64,000 nucleotides of DNA from Cristatella mucedo (lineage: Eukaryota > Bryozoa > Phylactolaemata > Cristatellidae), in assembly GCA_009760855.2 (NCBI GenBank), contig WPIO01000012.1:7249501-7313500 (forward strand). Direction: 5' to 3'. The translations under genes and the position numbers were made by a program. Positions within the stretch are counted from its first letter, which is position 1. Each line of letters begins with the position of its first letter. Under the pieces are notes generated by a model that had not been told where the DNA came from, ran no database searches, and was given only the letters and a program-made list of their open reading frames with translations. Below are positions 12,001 through 22,504 of this stretch, piece after piece.

Positions 12001-15000
12001 TGGATTACTGGTAGCACCCCTAACTAGCATTTGATCTGCCCTTTCATTTTGGCTCATTACCTCATGGCTCATTACCAATAGGAACAATGTAAGCATCCCT
12101 CCTCTATGACTATTGGGATGTAGATGCCGAACAAGAGTGTTTCCAAATAATGTTGCCTTTTGAACCAGATGTTGAAGCATAGGAAGGGTAGAATGAACTA
12201 GGCTGGAGATTGGCAAAAGCGCAATCAGGGGCAATTATTAGAATCCCCTAACCAAGTTATTCATGTTGTTTATCAACCATGATACCACTCACCATTCGAT
12301 CGTGTTTCCTTTGAAGCAATTTTAAAGCACCTAGAAAGAGATTGAGTTCTCTGAGGGCGCTTTATCAAGTGTATTATTATTATAAGCAGGAAACAAGAAT
12401 GCTTAGCAACCACACGTCACAACACTGGCAAGAAAACGTTAAGCAAATGAACATGGTCTTGAGAAAAGTATGGCGTAAAACCGACTGTGTAATGCTGACT
12501 GCCTAACAGGAGGAGTGCCATACGAAGAGACGTCGTCTATCGAGATGGCAGCAGTGAGTCATGCCTAGGTGCTGCACGCTCAATGGCAACCGTGCCATCA
12601 AAAGGAGCAAAATGACCTAGCTTATGAGTACCTGACTAACTGCTGAATGAAAGAAAAGAAAGTGCATTTATTTCAGACTTGACGACATGAGCAAAGAAGG
12701 CTAGTGTATAAACAGATGTGTATGCTTACTCGGCCATTCGACTGAAGACGCATGCACACTAATTTTAAATACCTGTTGGGTTGACAGCAATGATGTGTGA
12801 GCAACCAATAGGACATGCAAGATCTAACAAAAGTATCTCAATACAATAGATTAGAACACTAATCTAAACTTAGGCGCTGTTTTTCCATGGTCATTGAAAG
12901 AATATTTGCAGTGCCTACAAATAAACAGCAAGCTGCAGCAACGAGTTCACATTGTGTTGAGAGTGCATTTGGGCTTGCTTCCCAGCATATAATGCAAGCT
13001 GTGTCAGCTTACTTTCTGGTTAAATGGTAGCAAACCTACATACTTGTCATGCACCCCACCCCACCCCGACGGCTCTACAGATGTCTGTGTATACTCATTC
13101 AGTCGTCTAACCAAGTGGGCTGCCAAATGCTAGCTCATACATAAAATTTGACTACTTTAAGTCTGCCTAGAGCAGTGGTTCTCAACCTTCCAAATGCTGC
13201 AACCCTTTAACAATAATTAAAATATTTAATAATAATAATTCCTCATACGGCTGCGACCCCAACCATAAAATTATTGTGTGCAAAATGTGGAAATGCATGT
13301 TTTCGATGGTCTTAGGCACCCCTGTGAAAGGGTCGTTCGACCCCCAAAGGGGTAATGACCCACAGGTTGAGAACCGTTAGCCTAGACTACGTATGCGCTG
13401 AGGTCAAATAGTACTCTTGAGTCATTGTCCTTCGATATGCTGCTTCTATACCTGTCCATAGATGGTAGACCAACAAAACAGCCCTGGTCTCCTTATAGGC
13501 ATGAAACTTGCAAACCATTCTCAAAAGGGTGACCTCTGCCAAATGCAGTACGAAAAAAACTATATGTACCCAATCCCAATACACACAATTGATCCATGCA
13601 TTTATGACTGCCCATCTCGACTTATATAACTCACTGCTTGCTGGTACACCGGCCTGTGCAATCAGGTGTTTACAGTTAGTGCGAAACTCTGCAGCTAGGC
13701 TTGTCTGTCGTGAGCTTCGCAGTTGCCACATCACACCACTTCTTGCCGACCTGCACTGGCTACCAGTAAAGCAACGGATCGATTTCAAGGTTTTGTCGCT
13801 CACTTTTAGGTCACTTCATTCTTCGGCTCCAGCCTATCTCTCAGATCTACTCCCCCATCAGGCCAAGCATCGTACCACCTGCTTTTCGGAATTCAACAGT
13901 TTACCAATACCTCGTACAAACCTCAAATCCTTTGGAGACCATGCATTTAGTTCGCATAGTGTCACAGTTGCTGCATCACACCACTTCTCGCCGACCTGCG
14001 CTAGCTCCCAATCAAGCAGCGTATCGACTTCAAGGTTCTGTTGCTCACTTTCATGGTACTTTAGACTTCCAGATCAGGCTCGGCATCGTATGACTAGCTC
14101 TTCTGACTCGAGTCGTTTAGCTGAGCCTCGAGATAGCCTCAAATTCTTTGGAGACCGTGCCTTTAGTTTGTATGCTCCCAAAGCTTAGACCTCGCTCCCA
14201 ACTGACGTCATGCCATCCTCTGACTTGAAAATATTTAAAAAGAAGCTAAAAACACAACTGTTTCTTACAGCGTTTGCTGGGTCCATGTGATTTGTCCTTC
14301 GCGTGCTTATGCCTGCTGACTCTGTGCATGCTAGCACTAACCACATTTAATTGTTGAAACTGTGCATGTTACCAGTTAACATATTATGCATGTCGATATT
14401 GTGCACGTTACTAATAACCTTTGATCATACTTCCTTTACATCAAATGCAAAGTGCGTAGAAAGAGATTAAGTTCTCTGAGGGTGTTATAAAAACGTATTA
14501 GTATCATTATTTTCAGCAAGCTTGCCAACTGATAGGACTTCTAAGAAGGGCCGATTTAGCAACAGTAGCTGGATGGTGCTGCAGAAGCACTTTTCACCAT
14601 GAATGCTAGCACCGGCACCATGTAATACCTACTGATGCAGATCTCTATCCAAGGCTCACTCGTATCATCATCTAAAAGAGAACATAAACAGGCCGTTGTA
14701 ACGAGAACTTCCGATACCCTCACATTAACCACGCATTGTGATCCAAGCAGCAACGAATTTTAAGGCAAAGCTCCATGTAAGCCAAACCATGGTGATCACC
14801 AGTCAGCAAGGTATATAAATAAGTAATAATAGTAGCATCCTAAACACAAAACCTAGCTGTGTGTAGGCCTGATAAAGAGAAACGACTGAAGCACGTGAAA
14901 TACATAGGCTGATTCATTCTGCTATTGACGGGCACTATTGACAGATCGAACTAGCGCAAACGAGTGCAACCAATCAGAGAACATGCATCAACAACTAGCA

Positions 15001-18000
15001 CCCAATGGAATCGAAAATGAGTCTGTGCAAGCAAACTTGGCAATCAACAGAAAACAGCCCTCATAGAAATAAATGAACTAACATGGCAAGGGCAGCATTC
15101 AACAGGCAAAGCTGAAGACTTCCAGTTGAGTATGCCGATGTAATCTATGGAAACCGTGCTTGAGTTCAACACAAGTGGCAATGACCGATTCTCCCAGGTC
15201 CCACATCATTTTTGCTGATTTCCCTAACAGTGCCAGTACCGAGTTTGGTGTTAATCACAAAATGATTATTACAAATAAGTAAACCAGCATCTGTGCCATC
15301 GGGGGGGGGGAGCACGGAACGAGGTATTCATATTTGAACCGATCGACAAAGCAATGTAAAATCGAAATAAAAGAACAGCATCGCTATACCATAAAAGCAT
15401 TTCCGGGCAAACCTAAGAGAATCACGACCATCCACTATTATTCCCAAGTTTCTTTACTTCCCTGCACTCGGCATGTCATGCATTGTTCATTGGTCAAGGA
15501 AAGTCAGTAGGATGAATCAGAATAAAACCAAAACATATATTAGAAAACTAATGGCAGATAGCAGTATTAGTCATAACTAACAAATCATCTATGCACATAC
15601 GGTCGTAGAACGATTAGTTTGAAGCCTCCACTTGTTTATAAAATGCATGATCTTGTACGGTTTGCCATAAAGACTCGCCATAAAGGCTAACAAAAAGTAG
15701 AGGAGCTTTCGACTTGTTGAATGCACACACTGGTTCCACGAAATTGAGCTTCATAAATCTAGCCTAGGGCAGCACCTTCATCAGCAGCTCCTGTGGCCCC
15801 GAGTATATCTCCGCTGCCAGTTCGCCCCTGCAGTGCTTCGCGTAAGCTCTGCAGCTGCATCTTCATGCACTCGTAACTAGCGGTGTGTAAGCTGTGCACC
15901 CATTCGTCTCGCTCCTGCTCTGTTGCTGCTGCTAGCTGAATTGGCTCACCACCTTCGAAAACTGAAACAAATAACAAAAATTAGGAAGATCAAAAAGAAA
16001 AACCTTGACTACAGAACTGCAGATGCAAATGAACCATAAAAATACATGGTGATGGTCTCACTAAACTACCCCAAGTAATGCTTACTACATACCCAACAAA
16101 TGCTTATTGATGGCAGCAACAACAAAAATAAAGTCTTTGTTGTACAACGCCTTAAGAGAACTGAATCTCGACTAACGCTTTGCAGCTCGCTGCAGGCAAA
16201 GCAATAACCAATAGTTAATCACAGGCATCAAGCAAGCCTATAAAAGCACCCAAGTCATGCTTAGACAAGCATGCAAAAGCAAATAAGAAGACACACGGCC
16301 ACTGGTTAGTAGATTCCTGGATAGTAGCATGCACTGAACTGAGCATAAGTAAGCAAAGCAGGCAGCAAAAAAGACACGTTCGGTGGGTCACTATATAAAA
16401 GCACATGGTTCTTTTGCTTAGTTACGACGTGCACGGTTTTGTAATGTGAAAACACAAAAGGACAATTATTTCGGACACAGAAAAGCTGTTTGGATAGGTA
16501 GCTCATTTAGCTTATATATTATATAGCTTATTTTTTAAAGTGCTCAAATCAGGAGATGACGTGATATCAGTCGGCAGTGAGCTCCAAGCTTTGAGAGCAT
16601 AGTAACTCAAGGCACGGCCTCCAAGAGATCTGAAGTTAGTTAAGGGCACAAGTAATAGACCAGAGTAAAAAAAAAACAGGTGGATGGAAGGCCTAGTGTG
16701 AAAATAATTCATATAAGTACGTCGAGGCAAAAGACTGTAGGGACCTAAGGTTGAGTGCCCGAATCTTGAAGTCGAGAAGCAGCTTGATAGGCAGTCTGTG
16801 CAGATTGGTGACCAGTGGTATAATGTAGCAGCTGTGAAGTTTATGACGGCTAACACAAGCTGTCGAGCTTTGCTGCAACTTTAAGCATGTTGGTGCCCAC
16901 GCAAAAAGAGCTTCGACGAGTGAGTGGCAGATATCTAGTCGGGATGTTACGAATACACGGAACAACTTGGCTGTGGTGCCCTTATCTAAGCAAGCCTATA
17001 TTTTTGCAATGTTATGTATGTGAAAGTAAGATATGCAGCAGTGGTGATGGTGGCAGCAGTTCCCCCAGCAGCATTAGCAGCATGAGTGGCAGTAGCAGCA
17101 GTTGAAGCTGGCATGTACTCACCAATGAGAAAGCAGTAATAGTCCATGGTCTCATTAGAGTCCAATTCAACAGTGCATCTCTCCAGGACGATCAGGCCTC
17201 GTGGCTCGGAAACCTGTGCAGCACCGAAAAGCTTTTGCCAATGCGAAATGGCCAAGCGCTCCACATGCATCATGCCCAAATGAGTCGGTTAGAAAATAGG
17301 CAGCTCAGCCATAAGACAAATATTAAGAGGTGCCAAGATTAAACACACCGAGCCACGGAAAGAAACGAGCCGTGACAACGACGACTCGTACCCATGACAG
17401 TACTACAGCAGTGCAATATACCTCTTGGAGAATATCATATGCAGATAGAGGCGCCTAATTCCCAATCCTCACGTAGCAAACATAGGCGGGCAAATAGCCC
17501 CTGTGTCAAGAGCTTTAAAGGCTACGATGGACCTGGATATGCCTTCCACATATATCATAGGACTCTCGGAGTGCATTTATAGGAAGAAAGCGTGAGGGTT
17601 CATTCACACATGTTCGAGTTTCATCGGCATAGGAAACATATAAAGAAAGCCCACATCTCCGGGCGTCTTCGGGCCTACCGGCTAGTCCAATCAGGCTAGC
17701 TTGGTGATCGATTACTTAGGAGCATAAGCTCCTATCCTGCGAAGCTCTTGGCTGGCTGTCCAGCTTTTGAAGGTGCTCCCTAACGTTAACAATTATAAGC
17801 TGGTGGGAAAAGTACTCACTATTCGTGGCTTTTTAGCCCTGTACTTACAAGTGCTTTTCTCTATGCTACGCCACTTAAAATAATAAAAAACTGTAAGCCT
17901 TTCACACAATTACTGAAAAGTGTTGCAAAAACCACGAGGTCAAAAATAGCGGGTGAGAAAAGTAGAAATTTTCACTTCACACAGCTGGAAATGTGTACCA

Positions 18001-21000
18001 CGACGAACAATAAAAGGAAATTGGAACAGCTTATAAAAAAATATTTTTCTTTATTCCTCAAAAAACGTGTGGTGTTAAACTCTTGCCTCATAATAATCTC
18101 CATATACGACCTTTGACTTTCGGTCAAATAACCCCATACTGAATAAAGGCCGAGTCTCTCAAGGGTGTATACATCTATGTCTGCCTTCCATATTTTATAT
18201 TAAAAGCTTTTATGGGAAACCTCTCTGGGCACTGCAAGCAACCAAGCTAGAATGGCTGTACAATCTTTGGACTTTGCTTTGTGGCTACAATATCAAACCC
18301 ACCATAAGGCCAGCCGAGGTTTAGACTACAGTACAAAAAACTCTTCTGTTCCTCGCTCACCAGGAAGTCATTGGTTGGATCATTATTTTGTTTTCCTACC
18401 ATAGCCATCGATATCCTGCAGCATTTCCAATCATGTCTGACCTGTTATTACACATTCGCACTAATGGATATGTCAAACCTTGACCAGTAGTAAGAAAAAA
18501 AGCTATCTTGTGTTTTCCTCCAAAAAAAGAACACTGGGAAAAACTTTATATTTTGTTGCATGAGGATGCGGCAATGCCACAACAGAATGCCTTTAAAAAC
18601 CACGACTAGGTCACGAACTGAATTTTTCAGATTCGGAAGCAGCCAAATCAGGCTGATTTTGCTGAGCATTGGTCATTTGCAAGCATGTCAAGGTGGTAGT
18701 CTGCCTTTGTCTTTTTTGGTGGCTGTCAAGGCCATGGCCGGCTGGTGAAATATGGCTACTTATGGTTTTTAAAAGGTGTGCTCATGCACCATCTGGCAAC
18801 TACCTTGCTTCACAATAAGCACCCTATCTTGTGGTGGCATTTTTCGGGACATGAGTTCGTGAGACACTGCAACTTGTATGGGTGCACGGACTGTTTGACT
18901 ATTTCACTGTACACCAACAAGCCTGTTTTAGAACCTATAGCTCACCGAAGACAGTATAAAAAAAAATACAAACGTTCGACTAGGGACGATGCCTAGAGAT
19001 GGAAATCAAACTCCACTTCTGGTAAACTGTGCCTGCAAATCTGCATTTCCACAACGCTATCACTGGACCAAGAAAAGCGCATTGCAGCTGCCCTGTGAGA
19101 AGCCAACTGAAAATGTCACTTAACTTTTCCAAACGCTTACGAGCACAGATTCGTGTTACAGCAAGCACAGCATACACTCTGAAAGGATCCTAAGCATCCA
19201 ACAGAATTAGACCAAGAGCTGAAATGAGGAAGCCGCCATTCATCAGAAGTTATGGAAAACTCACCCTTTCACGGCCTTTCATGTAAAAGAGGATGTTGCC
19301 CTTCAGCTTAAACCAGTGCTCTTTGAAAGCTGGAAAATGCAGACAAGCAGACTAAACTTCAAGTTTTTCCACGACTGCTTTCCACGACCGCCAGTAGTTG
19401 CTCAAAGTTCCCATGTAAGTTCAAAAGTGAGTCAGCATGTCGCACACAGATGGCAAACAAAATGGCTATAAAAAACCAACAAAACAGTCAGATGTTCAAC
19501 AACAAGCACTTCAGAGTTCAAGCCCTGTATTGGGAAGATGGACAGAAATGTACACATGGGTAACAGTCACAGCAAATCCAAAACTTGACATAGCCATGGC
19601 AAATCCACAACACAAGCTCCACAAGTTTTCTTTACAAATCTTTCTATTTGGCACGGCATTATCGTATATCGTGCTCTATAATGCAACCCTGCAATATTGG
19701 CCATACCACAAGCATGAAAATGCATAGTGTGCACTAGTGCCACAAACACGAAAACTCACAATCCACAAGCATACACTCACCAGGACAGTTTGCATCATGT
19801 AGAAACAGGCTGTTAGTCAATGAATGCATAATCAGTATCGTGATTTCTTTACCCTTCACTTATTCACTGCACCCCCCCTCCAGAACAGGTCTGCCTGGCT
19901 AGAATACTCGAATAAATCACTGAGGGAAAGGACGATTTACCCTCAGCCCTGTACATGGGTCTCATGTGCCAGAGTTATGGTGCTAGAACGACTTAGTTTC
20001 TCTGAAACTGCAAGGGAAAAAATGATTCACTAAAAAGTAAATGCGGATGCTGGAAGAGATTCCTTGAGTAACCTTTCCGAAGCATAGTATGAATTATCAT
20101 GTAAGCTCCTTCTTAAACTGCAGAATTAATACCAACTTATTTATTTATTCAAATTATGCAAAGATAATTGGCCTTGCAAAATTCGTCAAACTTAACTCAT
20201 AGTTAATATGAAGAAAGTTGCTGTCCATTAACTGTTCTTCAAGATTAAACAGTTTGGATATGTCATCAAGCAAGTGCATCAAATAGACACATTTAACATG
20301 ATACTAATTAACTATGGACACGAGCCTCAGAATACACACTTCCAGCAAAAAAGGCAGTGAAGACATACAAAAGCAATCGATGTCATGCCAATCCACACTA
20401 CTAAAGAGCCTCTTTTTTGGTCATACATTCTACATTTAGCTAGCATAAGAAGATAATCATAATATTAGGACTACAGAGTATTGACGTGAATGGACAACGA
20501 TCATCCGAGGTATCTCTGAAAAATGGGGTACCTCAGGGCTACGGGCTAGGTACGGTTCTTTTCACGGTTTATACTCTCCCTCTTGCTGATGCGATTGCCA
20601 AGCACAATCGAGGCTTTCACTTCTATGCGGATGACACTCAGTTGTACCTTTGCTTTGATCACTCCCAGCCTTCGAGCACCTCGAATTCTCTCAACTAACT
20701 TGCTGCATGTATTCACGACATCCGCACATGGATGGCAGCAAAATCTCTATAACTAAACGATGATAAAACTAACTTACTAGTTATGGGCAAACCCAGTGTG
20801 ATTCAGAAATTGGAAAGGCTGACACTCAAGATTGGCTCTGCCAGCATATCTCCTGTTGAATCAGCTCGAAATCTAGGTCTCATGTTCCAAAGAGACCTCT
20901 CGTTAGAAGACCACATCAGCTCCACAGTCAAGTCTGCCTACTTTCAGCTACATAACATTGCTAAAACTCGGGCTTGTTTAGATAAGGATACCACATCTAA

Positions 21001-22504
21001 GTTGGTCCATGCATTCGTGACATCCCGTCTTGACTTCTGTAACTCACTGCTTGCTGACCTACCGGCATGTGCAATCAGGCGATTACAGCAGGTGCAAAAC
21101 TCCACAGCTAGGCTTGTCTGTCGTGAGCTTCGCAGTTGCCACATCACACCACTTCTTGCCGACCTGCACTGGCTACCAGTAAAGCAACGGATCGATTTCA
21201 AGGTTTTGTCGCTCACTTTTAGGTCACTTCATTCTTCGGCTCCAGCCTATCTCTCAGATCTACTCCCCCACCAGGCCAAGCATCGTACCACCTGCTTTTC
21301 GGAATTCAACAGTTTACCAATACCTCGTACAAACCTCAAATCCTTTGGAGACCATGCATTTAGTTCGTATGCTCCCAAAGCCTGGAACTCCCTCCCGACT
21401 TGCGTCAAAACATCCCCTGACTTGACCACATTTAAAAAAAAACTTAAAAGACCTATTTAGGATAGCATCTAGTGGGTCCCTATGATTCATCCTTCATGTG
21501 CTAATGCATGCTGACACTGTGCATGCTGCCACTAACCACATTTGCATGCTGACCCTGTGCATGTCACCCCTAACCATGTTATTCATGTTGTATTTCAAGC
21601 ATGATATTACTCACCATTCAATCGCGCTTCCCTTTGCAGCAAATGTAAAGCGCCTAGAAAGAGATTGAGTTTTTTGGGGGCACTTCATCAAGTGCATTAT
21701 TATTATTATTATTATTATTATGTATAGCACCCCAAGATAACTAAATCTCTTCATGGAAACTACATATGCTGAAAAGAAAGCATGTCTATTGACTAGTGAT
21801 AACATGCAGTGTTAGCAGCACACACAGTACAATTCACAATAATGGAGCAAATGATGTGAGGAACAGGTGGGAGTAATGATTGAATAAGATTCCAAAGTTT
21901 AGGCAAAAGCTGAGTCGGCCACCTGCCTACTCAAATCCTGCCATATTAACCTTTGCGCGTTTGCAATATATTAAGGCTACTTGAACAGTTTGCTCTTACC
22001 ACGCTAGCAGCAGCTTTTGATCAAGTGGTTCCGTACCTTCACAAAGGTCTCGAAAACGCCATTTTGACAACATTAAAACTGTAGATGCAGAGAACTAAAC
22101 TTTCCAAGGGGTTGCCGATACATTATGGATAGAATCTTTGGGGCACCTAGTATGGATTGCAGAGGCCACTGCTAATTGCAGCAGATGCCTTACGGCAACA
22201 GTAAATGCCATGACAGCACTGTGGATTCATAATGCCATGACAAAAAAATTATTGCTAATTGCCTGATTACAGCAGAGTCTCAGTCCAGCTAAGGTACAGG
22301 TGCAGTACATCATCTTACATTGATCTTCGAGAATTCACAAACATTGTAGGGATACAGCCAAGTTGAATTTATTTGAAAGTACAAACCTCTTTGCTTTTTG
22401 CCTTTCTTGTCGCCTTTCTCTTTTATGAACAGTAGGCCCTCCTTGGTGAAGTTGCCTGGAATTTGGGATGCTACAGCTCTCATTTCAAGATTGTTACACT
22501 CCAT
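5706..22504 (-). CDS. INPP4: INPP4-like inositol polyphosphate 4-phosphatase, 5' half (9 exons, partial)
   Basis: INPP4 enzymes remove the 4-phosphate from PI(3,4)P2 at endosomal and plasma membranes. Nine minus-strand exons join in phase: 22504-22387, 19329-19265, 17213-17123, 15961-15776, 14671-14633, 11503-11385, 10547-10434, 8976-8894 and 6011-5706, about 373 residues in total. Residues 1-145 form a PH domain: EGLLFIKEK strand, HWFKLKGNILFY, SEPRGLIVLERCTVEL, and the C-terminal helix with ERDEWVHSL. A C2 domain follows: SEPWIEICIS, NPMAEV, GQTEVAE, NPCFLKTV, then IKIVLYDV. The last exon has the INPP4-type linker (MTLLAWA, then SFRFPS). The CX5R catalytic domain is not in the window and should lie to the left. 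Family assignment rests on remembered similarity to INPP4A/B; I recall the PH domain from invertebrate orthologues. The start ATG at 22504 was chosen because it directly precedes PH-domain sequence; upstream codons are also open. Confidence 0.82.
6012..8893. other. INPP4 intron 8
   Basis: Contains one SINE S2 copy on the minus strand (6758-6935). The rest shows no gene or repeat I can name. Confidence 0.6.
6758..6935 (-). mobile_element. SINE S2 (minus)
   Basis: On the minus strand it has the tRNA-like head with the palindrome around GACCTCGGTCCCAAGGTC, box B GGGTTCGACTCC, and the GCTGTTAAATTAGCTAGTAA 3' end. Confidence 0.75.
8894..8976 (-). CDS. INPP4: INPP4 exon 8 (C2 domain)
   Basis: 83 bp encoding MGQVICTSNDLASGGE and then VRQKIR. 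It corresponds to the LLGSGTFIVKDLL...LTLRS stretch of INPP4A. The acceptor is GTGCTTGCAG and the donor ATCAG|GTGAGG. The split codon joins exon 9 as serine. Confidence 0.77.
9415..9750 (+). mobile_element. LINE family A 3' fragment
   Basis: Starts within the last ORF2 codons (TTGACCACATTTAAAAAGAA), passes the CACCCCTAACCATGTTATTC block and ends in the hairpin region and (ATT)n. In INPP4 intron 7, opposite to the gene. Confidence 0.85.
9755..9900 (+). mobile_element. Diverged tRNA-like SINE (S2-related)
   Basis: TATGGGTTCGAGTCTGCAGC resembles a tRNA box B and the S2 head. The 3' part is weakly similar. Confidence 0.4.
10434..10547 (-). CDS. INPP4: INPP4 exon 7 (C2 domain)
   Basis: 114 bp, exactly 38 codons, phase 0 at both ends. 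It contains NPCFLKTVSL and TVIKIVLYDVVERITDT, matching the INPP4 motif NPIFL followed by IKLSVYDVKDR. The acceptor is TTTATATAG and the donor ACG|GTAAGC. Confidence 0.87.
10548..11384. other. INPP4 intron 6; nothing recognised
   Basis: 837 bp with no repeat or exon that I can identify. Confidence 0.5.
11385..11503 (-). CDS. INPP4: INPP4 exon 6 (C2 domain)
   Basis: 119 bp encoding CDHLPLRADGLPPNPMAEV and then ALPQVTWTKVGQTEVAE. This aligns with the INPP4 C2 segment that has NSFVAV, then FWTKHAQTEIIE. The acceptor is TTTTCCTGTAG and the donor GAG|GTATGG, phase 0. Confidence 0.82.
11504..12240. other. INPP4 intron 5, left part; nothing recognised
   Basis: A 144-codon minus-strand open frame (11800-12234) has no domain or splice support and is not called. 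Confidence 0.5.
12241..12384 (+). mobile_element. LINE family A 3' tail
   Basis: CCCCTAACCAAGTTATTCAT through GAGATTGAGTTCTCTGAGGG to ATTATTATTATA. Confidence 0.8.
12385..13164. other. INPP4 intron 5, middle; nothing recognised
   Basis: 780 bp without recognisable gene or repeat, ending at the SPIN-like element. Confidence 0.5.
13173..13379 (+). mobile_element. SPIN-like hAT non-autonomous element (MITE)
   Basis: A 207-bp element. It starts CAGTGGTTCTCAACC and ends GGTTGAGAACCGTTA, so 11 bp of terminal inverted repeat match exactly and the outer four are partly lost. Inside are CTGCGACCCCAACCATAAAA and, near the right end, GAAAGGGTCGTTCGACCCCC and AAAGGGGTAATGACCCACAG. These blocks match the SPIN (SPACE INVADERS) hAT family as I remember it. 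The flanks are GCCTAGAG (13165-13172) and GCCTAGAC (13380-13387), an 8-bp target duplication with one mismatch, as hAT elements make. It lies in the INPP4 intron between exons 6 and 5. Confidence 0.8.
13560..14512 (+). mobile_element. LINE family A, mosaic of two related copies
   Basis: From 13580 to about 13955 it nearly matches the copy at 20995-21360 (ITPLLADLHWLPVKQRIDFK). After AFSSH it jumps back to an earlier part of ORF2 (TGTCACAGTTGCTGCATCAC) and continues with a more diverged sequence to the 3' hairpin and ATT-rich end. Confidence 0.8.
14633..14671 (-). CDS. INPP4: INPP4 exon 5 (39-bp micro-exon, C2 start)
   Basis: A 39-bp exon encoding DDTSEPWIEICI, which corresponds to the DEPILEFSLAC start of the human INPP4A C2 domain. 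The acceptor is TTCTCTTTTAG. The donor is ATCA|GTAGGT. An alternative GT four bases downstream would break the frame with exon 6. Confidence 0.72.
14672..15775. other. INPP4 intron 4; nothing recognised
   Basis: 1.1 kb with a G homopolymer at 15301-15310 and no identifiable repeat. Confidence 0.5.
15776..15961 (-). CDS. INPP4: INPP4 exon 4 (PH C-terminal helix and linker)
   Basis: 186 bp. The sequence runs FEGGEPIQLAAATEQ, then ERDEWVHSL with the invariant PH tryptophan, then a helix ASYECMKMQLQSLREAL and a Gly/Ala-rich linker. The acceptor is TTTGTTTCAG. The donor GAAG|GTGCTG is weak but phase 1 matches exon 5, giving an aspartate codon. Confidence 0.82.
16140..17020 (-). mobile_element. 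LINE family C fragment (minus)
   Basis: Minus-strand frames give VFVTSRLDICHSLVEALFAW, LHRLPIKLLLDFKIRALNLR and LGGRALSYYALKAWSSLP, the ORF2 C-terminal region. They are followed by the family C 3' region down to the GTTCTCTTAAGGCGTTGTAC tail. Same orientation as INPP4, in intron 3. Confidence 0.8.
17123..17213 (-). CDS. INPP4: INPP4 exon 3 (PH domain)
   Basis: 91 bp beginning VSEPRGLIVLERCTVEL and ending CFLI plus one base. The LIVLERCTVEL stretch is the PH strand typical of INPP4, PLEKHJ1 and PHETA-like PH domains. The acceptor is TGCACAG and the donor ATTG|GTGAGT. Confidence 0.82.
17214..19264. other. INPP4 intron 2; nothing recognised
   Basis: Two kilobases, AT-rich with several A and T runs. 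No repeat or exon identified. Confidence 0.5.
19265..19329 (-). CDS. INPP4: INPP4 exon 2 (PH domain core)
   Basis: 65 bp encoding FKEHWFKLKGNILFYMKG and a few more residues. This is the canonical second and third PH strand with the W-x-L-K-G-N pattern. The acceptor is TTTCCAG and the donor AGG|GTGAGT, phase 0. Confidence 0.82.
20460..21722 (+). mobile_element. LINE family A, best-preserved copy in window
   Basis: Starts inside the RT domain (VNGQRSSEV), then GVPQGYGLGTVLFTVYTLPL, FHFYADDTQLYLCF, LKIGSASISPVESARNLGLM, LVHAFVTSRLDFCNSLLADL, LLADLHWLPVKQRIDFKVLS, AFSSYAPKAWNSLP, then the 3' untranslated region, hairpin and (ATT)n. Only two in-frame stops (near 20696 and 20750) break about 325 codons. 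It lies in INPP4 intron 1, opposite to the gene. Confidence 0.92.
22387..22504 (-). CDS. INPP4: INPP4 exon 1 (start of PH domain)
   Basis: This exon encodes residues 1-39 plus one base. It begins MECNNLEMRAVASQ and continues into the first PH strand, EGLLFIKEKGDKKGKKQR. The donor AGAG|GTTTGT is in phase 1 and joins exon 2 to make an alanine codon. A CTCAG two bases before the ATG could instead be an acceptor, so a 5' untranslated exon further upstream is possible. Confidence 0.72.

Noticed and set aside
11800-12234. 144-codon minus-strand open frame
   Set aside because: No domain, no splice signals in phase with INPP4 exons, and composition like random sequence.
13387-13803. 138-codon minus frame
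   Set aside because: Mostly the antisense of the LINE A ORF2 at 13560-13803.
14629-14632. Donor AGTAG|GTATTA for INPP4 exon 5
   Set aside because: It would leave phase 2 and break the join to exon 6; GTAGGT four bases earlier keeps the frame.
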